A stretch of DNA of 64,000 nt from Lachnospiraceae bacterium. GTDB lineage: Bacteria; Bacillota; Clostridia; Lachnospirales; Lachnospiraceae. Every line of letters begins with the position of its first letter. Position 1 is the first letter of the stretch. The translations under genes were made by a program, and so were the position numbers. This document shows, in pieces, positions 1-8,780 of this stretch. A model generated the notes under the pieces. It did no database searches. It had not been told where the DNA came from and saw nothing but the letters and a program-made list of their open reading frames with translations. The stretch is from NCBI GenBank assembly GCA_017634065.1, contig JAGBOC010000012.1, positions 1-64,000 on the forward strand, given 5' to 3'.

Positions 1-2
1 AA

Positions 3-101
3 AAAGATGATAGTGTGTGGCTACGAATTGCTCCTAATACCGCTGATGGGGGATACTATGCAAGATTATCTAATTTAAAAGTTACACTTGTAACGGAATA
101 A
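3..101 (+). CDS. C-terminal tail of an unknown protein (5' end outside window)
   Basis: An open frame enters at the left edge and ends with TAA at 99-101. It encodes about 32 residues ending in LSNLKVTLVTE. The alternation of hydrophobic, Gly and aromatic residues suggests the last strands of a beta-sandwich, as in carbohydrate-binding or surface modules. That is a guess from very little sequence. The other two forward frames carry stops within this stretch, which is why I chose this frame. Nothing more can be said about function. Confidence 0.45.
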   Translation, partial: KDDSVWLRIAPNTADGGYYARLSNLKVTLVTE

Positions 102-339
102 TGAAAAATAGTATATGATTGTAAACATATGATGCAGTTTGAGTATCAAGAACATTAATTCAGACATTTTGGCGCCAATATGGTGCCATTTTAATTTGAA
201 AATTGCTTTATATTAGAAATAGATAGCCTTTTATGTTTAATTAATGTCCCTTCCCACCAACCCACTAAAGATGAAGCAGAATGTGGGAACTGATGACTAA
301 AGAGTGTTTCCTAGCATAAAAAATAAGCTCTCTAATTGG

Positions 340-368
340 TTGCCATTTCCCACTGCTTATGTTATACT
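340..368 (+). promoter_or_regulatory. Promoter of the Rpn-like nuclease gene
   Basis: TTGCCA at 340-345 and TATACT at 363-368 are separated by 17 bases, close to the sigma-A consensus. Transcription would begin near 375, which places both downstream hairpins in the leader RNA. Confidence 0.6.
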
Positions 369-379
369 AATAAATATAA

Positions 380-450
380 ATCACTTGTCAAGCGGACGCA
401 AGTGATGTAACGGAATTATTTGAAGTTGTAGCGGACAACCTAAAATAATT
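380..450 (+). promoter_or_regulatory. Two-hairpin leader abutting the Rpn start codon
   Basis: Hairpin 1 pairs ATCACTTG (380-387) with CAAGTGAT (399-406). Hairpin 2 pairs AATTATTT (414-421) with AAATAATT (443-450) and GTTGT (425-429) with ACAAC (435-439). Both loops contain AGCGG; AGCGGAC is common to both elements. Hairpin 2 ends on the base before the ATG, and no Shine-Dalgarno sequence is visible. The structure may therefore hold translation down; this is inference. Confidence 0.5.
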
Positions 451-1302
451 ATGAAAGTTAGAAAGAGTATTCCATTAAGTAAGAATGCTAAGAGATTAAA
501 GAGACTCATAAAGTCTCAGATACCATTAAGCAATGATGTATTTATGGTATTTGCTAAAAGCAAAAAGTTTTGTCAGGAGTTTTTAAGAGTAATACTGCAG
601 GACAAGAAATTACTTGTACTTGAGAATGATGTACAAAAATATTTGCCGAGTGCATTTAGTAAGAATATGGTTTTAGATATGCTCTGTAGGCTTGGCGATG
701 GTAGTATAGTAAATGTTGAAATACAACTTACATATGAAAAAGGCCATGCAAGAAGGATATTTACCTATGCATCAAAGATTAAAAGTTATTTAATTGAAAA
801 AGGTAAGAAGTATAAAGAATTAAATGATATAATAGTAATATACCTAACAAAGAAAGATATATTTGAAAAAGGTAGCACGGTATATGAAGTAGCGATGAAT
901 ATAGTCTCAGACCAAAAAGAAAAGGTAGGCAAGTGGGATGCAGGGTTTAAGGTATATTATATAAATACAAAAGGTCTTACGAATAAAAATATAAATGAGT
1001 ATTTAAAACTTTTAACAGACAAGACAACAATAAGTAAAAAGTATAAAGAGACAAGTGCAATAAAGAAGGAATTATTTGAGTTGGGAGGTGCGACAATGAG
1101 TAAGGAAATGAGAGCTATACTTAATAGTGAAAGAGCAGAAGGAAAAGCAGAAGGAATGCAATTGGGAATGCAACAAGGAATGAAACAAGGAATGATTAAA
1201 GTTTTACTAGGAATGGTAAAAGAAAAAATATTATCAGTTGCAGAAGCGGCAAAAAGACTTGGGGTAAGTGAAAAAGAGTTTATGAGGCTTGCCAAAGCAT
1301 AG
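451..1302 (+). CDS. Rpn family recombination-promoting nuclease / PD-(D/E)XK nuclease-family putative transposase
   Basis: This 283-residue protein resembles the Rpn / PDDEXK_2 family, whose characterised E. coli members are DNA endonucleases that raise recA-independent recombination. The nuclease core is visible as D76 (VLDMLCRL) followed by E90-I-Q92 (NVEIQ), the usual D...ExQ pattern. The C-terminus has a degenerate G-rich helix, EGKAEGMQLGMQQGMKQG, then a short helical tail that looks like a small helix-turn-helix. All three features are typical of the family. The gene stands alone between its own promoter and a terminator. I see no target-site duplication or classical terminal repeats, so active mobility is not shown. 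The ATG at 451 is the only sensible start although no ribosome-binding site precedes it. Confidence 0.85.
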   Translation: MKVRKSIPLSKNAKRLKRLIKSQIPLSNDVFMVFAKSKKFCQEFLRVILQDKKLLVLENDVQKYLPSAFSKNMVLDMLCRLGDGSIVNVEIQLTYEKGHARRIFTYASKIKSYLIEKGKKYKELNDIIVIYLTKKDIFEKGSTVYEVAMNIVSDQKEKVGKWDAGFKVYYINTKGLTNKNINEYLKLLTDKTTISKKYKETSAIKKELFELGGATMSKEMRAILNSERAEGKAEGMQLGMQQGMKQGMIKVLLGMVKEKILSVAEAAKRLGVSEKEFMRLAKA

Positions 1303-1375
1303 TCTCGTGGTGGGAAATTATGCTTAAGATTATATGTTTTAATTAAATTAATATATTGATATTTATAATAAATAT

Positions 1376-1399
1376 TGCAGGGCAGAACCCTGCATTTTT
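1376..1399 (+). terminator. Rho-independent terminator after the Rpn-like gene
   Basis: TGCAGGG (1376-1382) pairs with CCCTGCA (1388-1394) around the loop CAGAA. It is followed by a run of T. It separates the nuclease gene from the arginine operon. Confidence 0.8.
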
Positions 1400-1473
1400 A
1401 ATGCTTTTTTATACCATATTTCTAAATAAAAACTTATAAAACTGCATAAAAATACGGATTTCCACGAAAATTA

Positions 1474-1538
1474 TGAATATTTATACAAAAAGTACTTGAA
1501 AATATTCTAATTTGTGCTATAATTTGCATAATTATTCA
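1474..1538. promoter_or_regulatory. Two ARG-box-like ArgR operators flanking the promoter
   Basis: The known ArgR/AhrC half-site consensus is TGAATWWWWATTCA. TGAATATTTATACA at 1474-1487 and TGCATAATTATTCA at 1525-1538 each differ from it at one base. One lies just upstream of the -35, the other covers the expected transcription start. Their centres are 51 bases apart, close to five helical turns, so both would face the same side of the DNA. Repression by arginine-bound ArgR is inferred. Confidence 0.6.
1496..1523 (+). promoter_or_regulatory. Promoter of the amino-acid ABC transporter-argGH operon
   Basis: TTGAAA (1496-1501) and TATAAT (1518-1523) are spaced by 16 bases, with an extended -10 TGC. 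This is a near-consensus sigma-A promoter. The start point is expected near 1530, inside the downstream ARG-box-like site. Confidence 0.8.
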
Positions 1539-1602
1539 TTGCTTATATATTGATAAGCATATAAAGTAAAATACATATTTAAAAAATCGGAGGAAAATAT
1601 TT

Positions 1603-2367
1603 ATGAAAAAGTTTTTATCTTTAACATTATCAGTAGTTATGATTTTAGGTTTAGTTGCATGTGCTACAAAACAAGCACAAACTTCAAGTGCAAGTGCTGA
1701 AAACTCATCAGCAAAACTTGTTATGTGTACTAATGCAGAGTTCCCACCATATGAATATAAGGATGGCGGAGAGTTTATGGGTATTGATGTAGAATGTGCA
1801 AAACTCATTGGAGAAAAACTTGGTGTAGAAGTTGAGATACTTGACATTGCATTTGATTCGCTTATACCTACAGTTATGAGTGGTAAAGCAGATTTTGCAA
1901 TGGCTGGTATGACAGTTACTGAAGATAGAAAAGAGAATGTTGATTTTTCTCACACATATCAGAAAGCAGTTCAGACAATAGTAGTGCCAGTTAATAGCAC
2001 TATAGAAACAGTTGATGATATGTATGGAAAAAAGATAGGTGTTCAGACTGGTACAACAGGTGATATCTATTGTTCTGATGATTTCGGTGAAGAATCTATG
2101 GAGAGATATTCTAAAATTGTTGATGGTTTCCAAGCAATGAAAACTGGAAAGATTGATGCAGTAGTTGTTGATGACCAAGTAGCAAAAGCTATTGTAGCAC
2201 AAGATGAAACATCATTTAAGATTCTTGAAACTGCATATGCAGAAGAAGAGTATGCTATAGCAGTTAAAAAAGGTAATACTGAATTATTAAATAAGATTAA
2301 TACTGTTATAGATGAGATAAAGTCAAATGGCGAATTAAAATCTATCGTTGACAAATATATTAAGTAA
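1603..2367 (+). CDS. Amino-acid ABC transporter substrate-binding lipoprotein
   Basis: This 254-residue protein is a family-3 extracellular solute-binding protein for polar or basic amino acids. It has a lipoprotein signal peptide with lipobox LVAC, so Cys20 would be lipidated after signal peptidase II cleavage. Family features include GIDVECAKLIGEKL, the MTVTEDR segment, and a C-terminal SNGELKSIVDKY helix. It is the first gene of an operon with the permease, the ATPase, argG and argH, and an AGGAGG-like site lies upstream. Paired with argGH and ARG boxes, the likely ligand is arginine, ornithine or citrulline. Citrulline would fit because ArgG and ArgH convert it to arginine. The ligand cannot be read from the sequence. 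Confidence 0.88.
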   Translation: MKKFLSLTLSVVMILGLVACATKQAQTSSASAENSSAKLVMCTNAEFPPYEYKDGGEFMGIDVECAKLIGEKLGVEVEILDIAFDSLIPTVMSGKADFAMAGMTVTEDRKENVDFSHTYQKAVQTIVVPVNSTIETVDDMYGKKIGVQTGTTGDIYCSDDFGEESMERYSKIVDGFQAMKTGKIDAVVVDDQVAKAIVAQDETSFKILETAYAEEEYAIAVKKGNTELLNKINTVIDEIKSNGELKSIVDKYIK

Positions 2368-2400
2368 TTAACATTATAAATTATAACTAGTAAAATAAAT

Positions 2401-3099
2401 ATGGATAAAATAATTAAAGCTCTACAATTAAACTTAATAAAAGATAATCGCTACATTTATATTTTAGATGGTCTTAAAAATACAATGATTATCACTCTAT
2501 TTGCAACTATACTTGGCATTGTCTTTGGACTAATCATTGCTCTTATTCGCACTACATACGACAATACAAAAAGACTTAAGATTTTAAATGCCATATGTCA
2601 AGTCTATATCACAGTAATTAGGGGAACACCAGTTGTTATACAACTTATGATTTTATTCTTTTGTATTTTTACATCAAGAAATACAAGCGGTGTCATGATA
2701 GCAATTATAGGATTTGGACTTAATTCAAGTGCATATGTGGCAGAAATATTTAGATCTGGTCTTATGTCTATAGACCAGGGACAGATGGAAGCAGGTAGGT
2801 CTCTTGGGATGACTTATCTTGATACTATGAGATTTATTATAGTTCCACAGGCATTTAAGGTAGTTTTACCAGCACTTTGCAATGAGTTTATAGTTCTTAT
2901 AAAAGAGACATCAGTAGCAGGTTATGTAGCAGTTCAAGATTTGACAAAAGGTGGAGATATTATAAGATCAAGAACATATGATGCTTGGACACCACTTCTT
3001 ATTGTAGCAGGTATATATTTACTTCTTACTTGTATTTTTTCAGCATTTGTAAAAAAACTTGAAGTAAAACTTCGTAGGAATGAAAGGACGGCAGGATAA
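2401..3099 (+). CDS. Amino-acid ABC transporter permease (His/Glu/Gln/Arg family)
   Basis: This 232-residue membrane protein has about five hydrophobic helices. The cytoplasmic EAA loop, [20 protein letters not shown], lies at about residues 130-149 and docks on the ATPase subunit. RGTPVVIQL at about 74-82 is the other conserved signature of the HisM/GlnP family. The length is normal for the family, which usually works as a homodimer. The gene follows the binding-protein gene by 33 bases, has no clear Shine-Dalgarno sequence, and overlaps the ATPase start codon (TAATG). Import of the amino acid captured by the lipoprotein is the expected role. Confidence 0.9.
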   Translation: MDKIIKALQLNLIKDNRYIYILDGLKNTMIITLFATILGIVFGLIIALIRTTYDNTKRLKILNAICQVYITVIRGTPVVIQLMILFFCIFTSRNTSGVMIAIIGFGLNSSAYVAEIFRSGLMSIDQGQMEAGRSLGMTYLDTMRFIIVPQAFKVVLPALCNEFIVLIKETSVAGYVAVQDLTKGGDIIRSRTYDAWTPLLIVAGIYLLLTCIFSAFVKKLEVKLRRNERTAG

Positions 3100-3830
3100 T
3101 GGAGAAATTGCTTGAGATAAAAGATTTATGTAAAAGTTTTGGCGACCATCTTGTTCTTGATACGATAACAACCGACATTTATAAAGGTGATGTTCTTTGC
3201 CTTGTAGGACCAAGTGGTGGAGGTAAGTCAACATTTCTTCGGACACTCAATCTTTTGGAAGTGCCTACAAGTGGTAAAATATATTTTGAAGGAACGGACA
3301 TAACGGATTCTAAAATAAATATCGATAGGATAAGAAAAAAAATTGGGATGGTATTTCAACATTTCAATCTTTTTCCACATCTAACTATCTTGGAAAATAT
3401 GACTCTTGCTCCTAAAAAAGTTTTGAATATAAGTGAAAGTGATGCTACAAATAAAGCAAAAGAGTTGCTTAATCGAGTAGGACTTATAGATAAAAAGGAT
3501 ACATATCCAAATATGTTGTCTGGTGGGCAAAAACAAAGAGTTGCTATAGTAAGAAGTCTTATGATGAGTCCAGATGTAATGCTTTTTGATGAGCCGACAT
3601 CTGCACTTGATCCAGAGATGGTTGGAGAGGTTCTTGATGTTATGAAAGAACTTGCAAAAGAAAAGATGACTATGGTTGTTGTAACTCATGAGATGGGATT
3701 CGCGAGAGAAGTTGCTAATCGTGTAGCTTTTCTTGATGAAGGGAAATTCGCATATGAGAGTAGCCCTGATAAGTTTTTTAAGAATCCAGAAAATGAAAGA
3801 CTTCAAAGTTTTTTGAGCAAAGTATTGTAG
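3099..3830 (+). CDS. Amino-acid ABC transporter ATP-binding protein
   Basis: This 243-residue ATPase has every expected motif: Walker A GPSGGGKS (37-44), the Q-loop in [14 protein letters not shown], signature LSGGQ (140-144), Walker B VMLFDEP (160-166), and switch His197. It matches the GlnQ/ArtM group that energises polar and basic amino-acid uptake. Its ATG overlaps the permease stop codon by one base, so translation is coupled. argG follows after only seven bases, which supports one transcript for uptake and arginine synthesis. Confidence 0.93.
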   Translation: MEKLLEIKDLCKSFGDHLVLDTITTDIYKGDVLCLVGPSGGGKSTFLRTLNLLEVPTSGKIYFEGTDITDSKINIDRIRKKIGMVFQHFNLFPHLTILENMTLAPKKVLNISESDATNKAKELLNRVGLIDKKDTYPNMLSGGQKQRVAIVRSLMMSPDVMLFDEPTSALDPEMVGEVLDVMKELAKEKMTMVVVTHEMGFAREVANRVAFLDEGKFAYESSPDKFFKNPENERLQSFLSKVL

Positions 3831-3837
3831 GTGAGAT

Positions 3838-5067
3838 ATGGTAGATAAAAGTAAAATTAAAAAAGTAGTTTTAGCATATAGTGGAGGTCTTGACACATCA
3901 ATTATAATTCCCTGGCTTAAAGAGAATTATAATAATTGCGAAGTAATAGCAGTGTCAGGTGATGTGGGGCAGGGAGATGAACTCATAGGTCTTGAAGAAA
4001 AGGCAAAAAAAACTGGTGCTTCAAAACTATATATACTTGATTTAAAAGATGAATATGTAAATGACTATATAATACCAACTATGAAGGCAGGAGCTATCTA
4101 TGAAGACTATCTTCTTGGGACAAGTCATGCAAGACCTTGTATAGCAAAAGGACTTGTAGAGATAGCATTAAAAGAAAAAGCAGATGCTATAGTTCATGGT
4201 TGCACTGGAAAAGGAAATGACCAAGTTAGATTTGAGTTGGCAGTTAAACATTTTGCACCAGAGATGCCTATAATTGCTCCGTGGAGAGAGTGGAATATAA
4301 AATCTCGTGAAGAAGAGATAGATTATGCAGAGGCGCATTCAGTTCCACTTAAAATAAATAGAGAGACAAATTATTCAAAAGATAAAAACTTATGGCATTT
4401 ATCACACGAAGGTCTGGATCTTGAAGATGTCTCAAATGAACCACTTTATGAAAAAGATGGTTTTCTTGAACTTGGTGTATCACCTATAAAAGCAAAAGAT
4501 GAGCCAACGTATATCACTCTTAAATTTGAAAAAGGAATACCTGTAGAATTGAATGGTGTAAAAAAATCTGCCAAAGACATAATACTTGAATTAAATAAAC
4601 TTGGTGGAGAGAATGGTATAGGACTTCTTGACATTGTAGAAAATAGACTTGTTGGTATGAAATGTCGTGGAGTATATGAGACACCTGGCGGAACTATTCT
4701 CTATAGGGCACATGAAGCACTTGAAACTATTTGCCTTGATAAAATGACACTTCATGAGAAACAAAAAATTGCGATAACATTTGCTGAACTTGTATATAAT
4801 GGATTGTGGTTTTCACCACTACGCATTGCACTTTCTGCATTTGTTGATAAGACACAGGAAACTGTCACAGGTACTGTTAAACTTAAACTTTATAAGGGAA
4901 ATATCATAAAGGCAGGACTATCTAGTCCTTATTCACTCTATGATGATGAACTTTGCACATTTGGAGAAAGTGATTACAATCAAAAAGATGCGGAGGGATT
5001 TATAAATCTTTTCGGTCTTTCGACAAAGGTAGATGCTTTGATGAGAAAGAAAAGTGGTCTAAAGTAG
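3838..5067 (+). CDS. argG: Argininosuccinate synthase
   Basis: This 409-residue protein condenses citrulline with aspartate using ATP, the penultimate step of arginine synthesis. The N-terminal PP-loop AYSGGLDTS (13-21) binds [19 protein letters not shown] and [14 protein letters not shown] are conserved family segments. The length is normal. It sits between the transporter ATPase and argH, in a conserved argG-argH order. The start has a weak AGGTGAG site. Other arg genes (carbamoyltransferase and ornithine branch) are not in the window, so the cell may rely on imported citrulline or encode the rest elsewhere. Confidence 0.96.
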   Translation: MVDKSKIKKVVLAYSGGLDTSIIIPWLKENYNNCEVIAVSGDVGQGDELIGLEEKAKKTGASKLYILDLKDEYVNDYIIPTMKAGAIYEDYLLGTSHARPCIAKGLVEIALKEKADAIVHGCTGKGNDQVRFELAVKHFAPEMPIIAPWREWNIKSREEEIDYAEAHSVPLKINRETNYSKDKNLWHLSHEGLDLEDVSNEPLYEKDGFLELGVSPIKAKDEPTYITLKFEKGIPVELNGVKKSAKDIILELNKLGGENGIGLLDIVENRLVGMKCRGVYETPGGTILYRAHEALETICLDKMTLHEKQKIAITFAELVYNGLWFSPLRIALSAFVDKTQETVTGTVKLKLYKGNIIKAGLSSPYSLYDDELCTFGESDYNQKDAEGFINLFGLSTKVDALMRKKSGLK

Positions 5068-5082
5068 GTAGAAAGAGTAGAT

Positions 5083-6468
5083 ATGGCAAAATTATGGAAA
5101 GGGCGAACAACTGCAAAGACAAGTAGTTTAGCCGACAAGTTTAATTCGTCTATCAAAGTAGATAAACGAATGTATAAAGAAGATATAGAAGGAAGCATAG
5201 CACATGTTGCTATGCTTACTCATTGTAATATTATAAATAAAAGCGATGAAAAGAAAATACGAAGTGCTCTAAAAAAAATACTTACTGAAATTGAAAATGG
5301 GAAATTAAAGATAAGCGAAAAAGCAGAAGACATACATATGTTTGTCGAGGAGATTCTTACTAAAAGAATTGGTGCTGTAGGGAAAAAACTCCATACTGCA
5401 AGAAGTAGAAATGACCAAGTTGCACTTGATATAAGACTAAACTTGCGAAAAGAAATAGTACTTATAAATTATACTATTGATAGGTTAATTTCTCTTATTA
5501 TAAAAGTTGCTGATGAAAATAGAAATACTATTATGCCAGGCTTTACTCATTTACAAAAGGCGCAGCCGGTGACATTTGCACACTATATTCTTGCCTATGG
5601 AATGATGTTTAAGAGAGATATGGAAAGGTTGTATGACCTTTATAAGAGAGTAAATATTTCACCTATTGGAGCCTGTGCTCTTGCTGGTACCACATATAAA
5701 ACTGACAGAGTTTATGAAGCAAAACTTCTTGGTATGGATGCTGTATGTGAGAACTCAATTGATGCAGTTTCTGATAGAGATTTTATAGTAGAGTTTTCAT
5801 CTGATCTTGCTATCATAGCTATGCATTTATCGCGACTTGCTGAAGAGACAATAATTTTTACAAGTGCAGAGTTTAATTACATAGAATTATCTGATGCAGT
5901 AACTACTGGCTCTTCTATAATGCCACAGAAAAAAAACTCTGATATGGCTGAACTTGTGAGAGGAAAGACAGGGAGAGTATATGGAAATCTAATGAACATT
6001 TTGACACTCCTTAAAGGGCTCCCACTTGCTTACAATAAAGATATGCAGGAAGATAAGGAACTAGTTTTTGATTCTATTGACACTGTGAAGGACTCACTTG
6101 AGATTTTTATTGAAATGATATCGACTATGAAAATTAATAAAGATAAGATGCAAAAAGATGCTGTATATGGTTTTATCAATGCAACTGACCTTGCTGATTA
6201 TCTCGTGACTAAAGGGATGCCATTTAGAGACGCATATAAAGTGTCAGGAGAAATAGTTAGGTATTGCACTTTAAAAAATGAAAAAGATGCATCAAGCAAT
6301 TTGACACTTGAGACTTTACCTATCGAAGTATATAGGAAGTTTTCTAAACTTTTTGAACAAGATGTATATAAGTTTATTAATTTAGAAAATTGTGTAAAAA
6401 GGAGAACGAGTCTTGGAGGAACCTCTCCTTCTAATATCGATAGACAGATAGAGTATCTAAAAAAATAG
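5083..6468 (+). CDS. argH: Argininosuccinate lyase
   Basis: This 461-residue enzyme of the fumarase/aspartase superfamily splits argininosuccinate into arginine and fumarate. The conserved superfamily signature GSSIMPQKKN lies at 276-285. HTARSRND (104-111) and THLQKAQP (near 155-162) are other active-site segments. It follows argG by 15 bases and ends the operon, with a terminator right behind. Length and motifs are fully typical. Confidence 0.96.
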   Translation: MAKLWKGRTTAKTSSLADKFNSSIKVDKRMYKEDIEGSIAHVAMLTHCNIINKSDEKKIRSALKKILTEIENGKLKISEKAEDIHMFVEEILTKRIGAVGKKLHTARSRNDQVALDIRLNLRKEIVLINYTIDRLISLIIKVADENRNTIMPGFTHLQKAQPVTFAHYILAYGMMFKRDMERLYDLYKRVNISPIGACALAGTTYKTDRVYEAKLLGMDAVCENSIDAVSDRDFIVEFSSDLAIIAMHLSRLAEETIIFTSAEFNYIELSDAVTTGSSIMPQKKNSDMAELVRGKTGRVYGNLMNILTLLKGLPLAYNKDMQEDKELVFDSIDTVKDSLEIFIEMISTMKINKDKMQKDAVYGFINATDLADYLVTKGMPFRDAYKVSGEIVRYCTLKNEKDASSNLTLETLPIEVYRKFSKLFEQDVYKFINLENCVKRRTSLGGTSPSNIDRQIEYLKK

Positions 6469-6494
6469 TGTAGAAAATAGCATTGTAAATATTT

Positions 6495-6530
6495 ATAGGG
6501 CAGAGGTAGTATTTTGCCCTATTTTTATTG
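6495..6530 (+). terminator. Terminator of the arginine operon
   Basis: ATAGGGCA (6495-6502) pairs with TGCCCTAT (6515-6522), followed by a T-rich tail. The -35 of the next promoter starts inside this tail (6528), so the two signals overlap. Confidence 0.85.
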
Positions 6531-6556
6531 ACTATAATTAGCAAAAATACTATAAT
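6528..6556 (+). promoter_or_regulatory. typA promoter
   Basis: TTGACT (6528-6533) and TATAAT (6551-6556) lie 17 bases apart, a near-perfect sigma-A promoter. Initiation is expected near 6563, leaving a leader of about 100 bases before typA. Confidence 0.8.
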
Positions 6557-6571
6557 TATAAGTAATAAAAT

Positions 6572-6636
6572 CCACACAAGATTTGTATGTGGAAGTTTTT
6601 TGGCGTAAACTCGCCATAGTTTTTTGTCGCAAAAAA
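6572..6636 (+). promoter_or_regulatory. Three consecutive hairpins in the typA leader
   Basis: Hairpin 1 pairs CCAC-ACAA (6572-6579) with TTGT-GTGG (6583-6592, with a two-base bulge). Hairpin 2 pairs TGGCG (6601-6605) with CGCCA (6612-6616). Hairpin 3 pairs TTTTTTG (6620-6626) with CAAAAAA (6630-6636). TypA matters for growth at low temperature in other bacteria, so a temperature- or attenuation-type control is conceivable. This is inference, not a recognised riboswitch class. Confidence 0.4.
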
Positions 6637-6663
6637 ATAGATTATTTATTAATTGGGGAATAT

Positions 6664-8499
6664 ATGGAGATAAGTAGGGACGATGTTAGAAATATTGCAA
6701 TTATAGCCCATGTAGATCATGGTAAGACAACTTTGGTTGATGCACTTTTACATCAATCAGGTATTTTTCGTGAAAATCAAGAAGTTCAGACTAGAGTCAT
6801 GGATTCAAATGATTTAGAGAGAGAAAGGGGCATTACAATTTTATCAAAAAATACATCTGTAAATTATAAAGGTGTAAAGATAAATATTGTTGATACTCCT
6901 GGACACGCAGATTTTTCTGGTGAAGTAGAAAGAATACTTAAAATGGTTGATGGTGCGATACTCATTGTTGATGCATTTGAAGGGACTATGCCACAGACAA
7001 GATTTGTACTTTCAAAAGCTCTTGAACTTAAATTACCTATTTTAGTTTGCATAAATAAAATTGATAGACCAGAAGCAAGACCTAAAGAAGTTGTCGATGA
7101 AGTTTTGGAATTATTTTTAGATTTGAATGCAAGTGATGAGCAACTTGACTGTCCATTTATCTATATGTCGGCAAAGGCAGGTTATGCGAAATTAAATCTT
7201 GAAGATGAATCAAATAATATGATTCCACTTTTTGATACTATATTGTCATATTTTAAAGCACCGCATGGTGATGTTGATGCACCAGCTAAACTTCTTATCT
7301 CAACAATAGATTACAATGAGTTTGTAGGAAGAATTGGTATAGGCAAAATAGAGCAAGGCAGTATAGAAGTGAATAAAGAAATGGTGGTTGTTAATCATCA
7401 TGATAAAGACAAAAAAGAAAAGATTAAAATATCTAAACTCTATGAGTTTGAAGGGCTTGAGAGAGTTGAAGTTAAAGATGCAAAACTTGGTTCAATAGTT
7501 GCAGTTACAGGAATTGAAGATTTGCATATAGGTGATACCATAACTGATGCAAATGACCTTACTCCTGTAATTTTCCAAAAGATAAGTGAGCCAACTATAT
7601 CAATGTACTTTATGGTAAATGATTCACCACTTGCTGGGACAGAAGGAAAGTTTCTTACTTCAAGACATATAAGGGAAAGACTCTTTAAGGAATTAAATAC
7701 TGATGTAAGCCTTCGAGTAGAAGAAACTGATTCACCAGATAGTTTTAAAGTATCAGGTAGAGGTGAATTGCATCTTTCTATATTGATAGAAACTATGAGA
7801 AGAGAAGGTTATGAGTTTGCTGTATCAAAAGCTGAAGTTATATATAAGGAAGATGAAAATGGAAAGAAACTTGAGCCAATGGAGATAGCATATGTCGATT
7901 TACCAGAGGAGTTCTCTGGGGCTGTCATCCAAAAATTGACTCAAAGAAAAGCAGTTTTGAATGGTATGACAAAAGGACAGGGCGAGTTTGTCCGTCTCGA
8001 GTTTTTGATCCCATCAAGAGGTTTGATCGGATATAGAGGAGAGTTTTTGACAGATACAAAAGGCACTGGAATTCTTAACACTATGTATAATGGTTATGGA
8101 CCATATCTTGGAGACCTTTCATATAGACCAACTGGTTCACTCATTGCTTTCGAATCAGGTGTAGCCGTAGCCTATGGATTATTTAATGCTCAAGAGAGAG
8201 GACTTCTATTTATAGGTGCAGGAGATAAGGTATATAGTGGTATGGTTGTAGGTCAAAATCCAAAGAATGAAGATATAGAAGTAAATGTTTGCAAAACCAA
8301 AAAACTTACAAATATGAGATCATCAGGAGCAGATGAAGCACTTAAACTTGTTCCGAAAAAGATAATGTCACTTGAACAATGTTTGGAGTTCATAGACACT
8401 GATGAACTTCTTGAAGTTACACCAGTAAGCCTTCGAATTAGAAAAAAGATACTTGACCCTACTATAAGAAAAAGAGCAAATATGAAAAAAGAGGCATAA
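6664..8499 (+). CDS. typA: Ribosome-associated translational GTPase TypA/BipA
   Basis: This 611-residue GTPase binds the ribosome at the EF-G site and helps 50S assembly and growth under stress. The P-loop AHVDHGKTT and switch II DTPGHADF are at the N-terminus, with NKID further on. The C-terminal part has the TypA-type SRGLIGYRGEFLTDT segment. I start it at ATG 6664, preceded by GGGGAA at 6655-6660. An in-frame TTG at 6583 would put the N-terminus through the leader hairpins and exceeds the family length. The gene shares its last base with the next start codon (TAATG). Confidence 0.95.
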   Translation: MEISRDDVRNIAIIAHVDHGKTTLVDALLHQSGIFRENQEVQTRVMDSNDLERERGITILSKNTSVNYKGVKINIVDTPGHADFSGEVERILKMVDGAILIVDAFEGTMPQTRFVLSKALELKLPILVCINKIDRPEARPKEVVDEVLELFLDLNASDEQLDCPFIYMSAKAGYAKLNLEDESNNMIPLFDTILSYFKAPHGDVDAPAKLLISTIDYNEFVGRIGIGKIEQGSIEVNKEMVVVNHHDKDKKEKIKISKLYEFEGLERVEVKDAKLGSIVAVTGIEDLHIGDTITDANDLTPVIFQKISEPTISMYFMVNDSPLAGTEGKFLTSRHIRERLFKELNTDVSLRVEETDSPDSFKVSGRGELHLSILIETMRREGYEFAVSKAEVIYKEDENGKKLEPMEIAYVDLPEEFSGAVIQKLTQRKAVLNGMTKGQGEFVRLEFLIPSRGLIGYRGEFLTDTKGTGILNTMYNGYGPYLGDLSYRPTGSLIAFESGVAVAYGLFNAQERGLLFIGAGDKVYSGMVVGQNPKNEDIEVNVCKTKKLTNMRSSGADEALKLVPKKIMSLEQCLEFIDTDELLEVTPVSLRIRKKILDPTIRKRANMKKEA

Positions 8500-8780
8500 T
8501 GAAAAAGGTGGATAAAAAAGAAATAATAGCAAGAATACTTGCTTGGATAGGGCTTATAATTATAACAATAATACTTTGTGTTTTAGCGTATGCACTCATA
8601 AATGCAAATGGGAAATTAGCACTTTCAATGATTATCACTCTTGCATTTGTGTCAATAATCTATTGGATTGGAATAAAACTATATAAAGATATGAAAGAGT
8701 TTGAAAAGTTAAAATATAAAGATGAAGAACAAAGAATGATGAATGAGATAGCAAGGACCAATACTAAAAATATTAAGTAA
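8499..8780 (+). CDS. Small two-helix membrane protein of unknown function
   Basis: This 93-residue protein is not one I recognise. Residues about 10-32 and 40-60 are strongly hydrophobic, giving two predicted membrane helices with a short loop. A charged C-terminal tail of about 30 residues follows, rich in Lys, Glu, Met and Asn. Its start overlaps the typA stop and its stop overlaps the MATE start. It is therefore translationally coupled on both sides and is very likely a real gene. Confidence 0.75.
   Translation: MKKVDKKEIIARILAWIGLIIITIILCVLAYALINANGKLALSMIITLAFVSIIYWIGIKLYKDMKEFEKLKYKDEEQRMMNEIARTNTKNIK

Larger units (their letters stand above)
102..450. other. Intergenic region upstream of the Rpn-like gene
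   Basis: About 350 bases contain no plausible gene. They hold a sigma-A-type promoter (340-368) and two hairpins in the presumed leader (380-406 and 414-450). A 9-base motif TTCCCACCA at 251-259 has its inverted copy TGGTGGGAA at 1308-1316, just after the next gene. I see no transposase end of a known family. Confidence 0.6.

Noticed and set aside
6583..6663. Longer typA start at TTG 6583
   Set aside because: It would code through the leader hairpins and give an N-terminus longer than the family. ATG 6664 has GGGGAA upstream.
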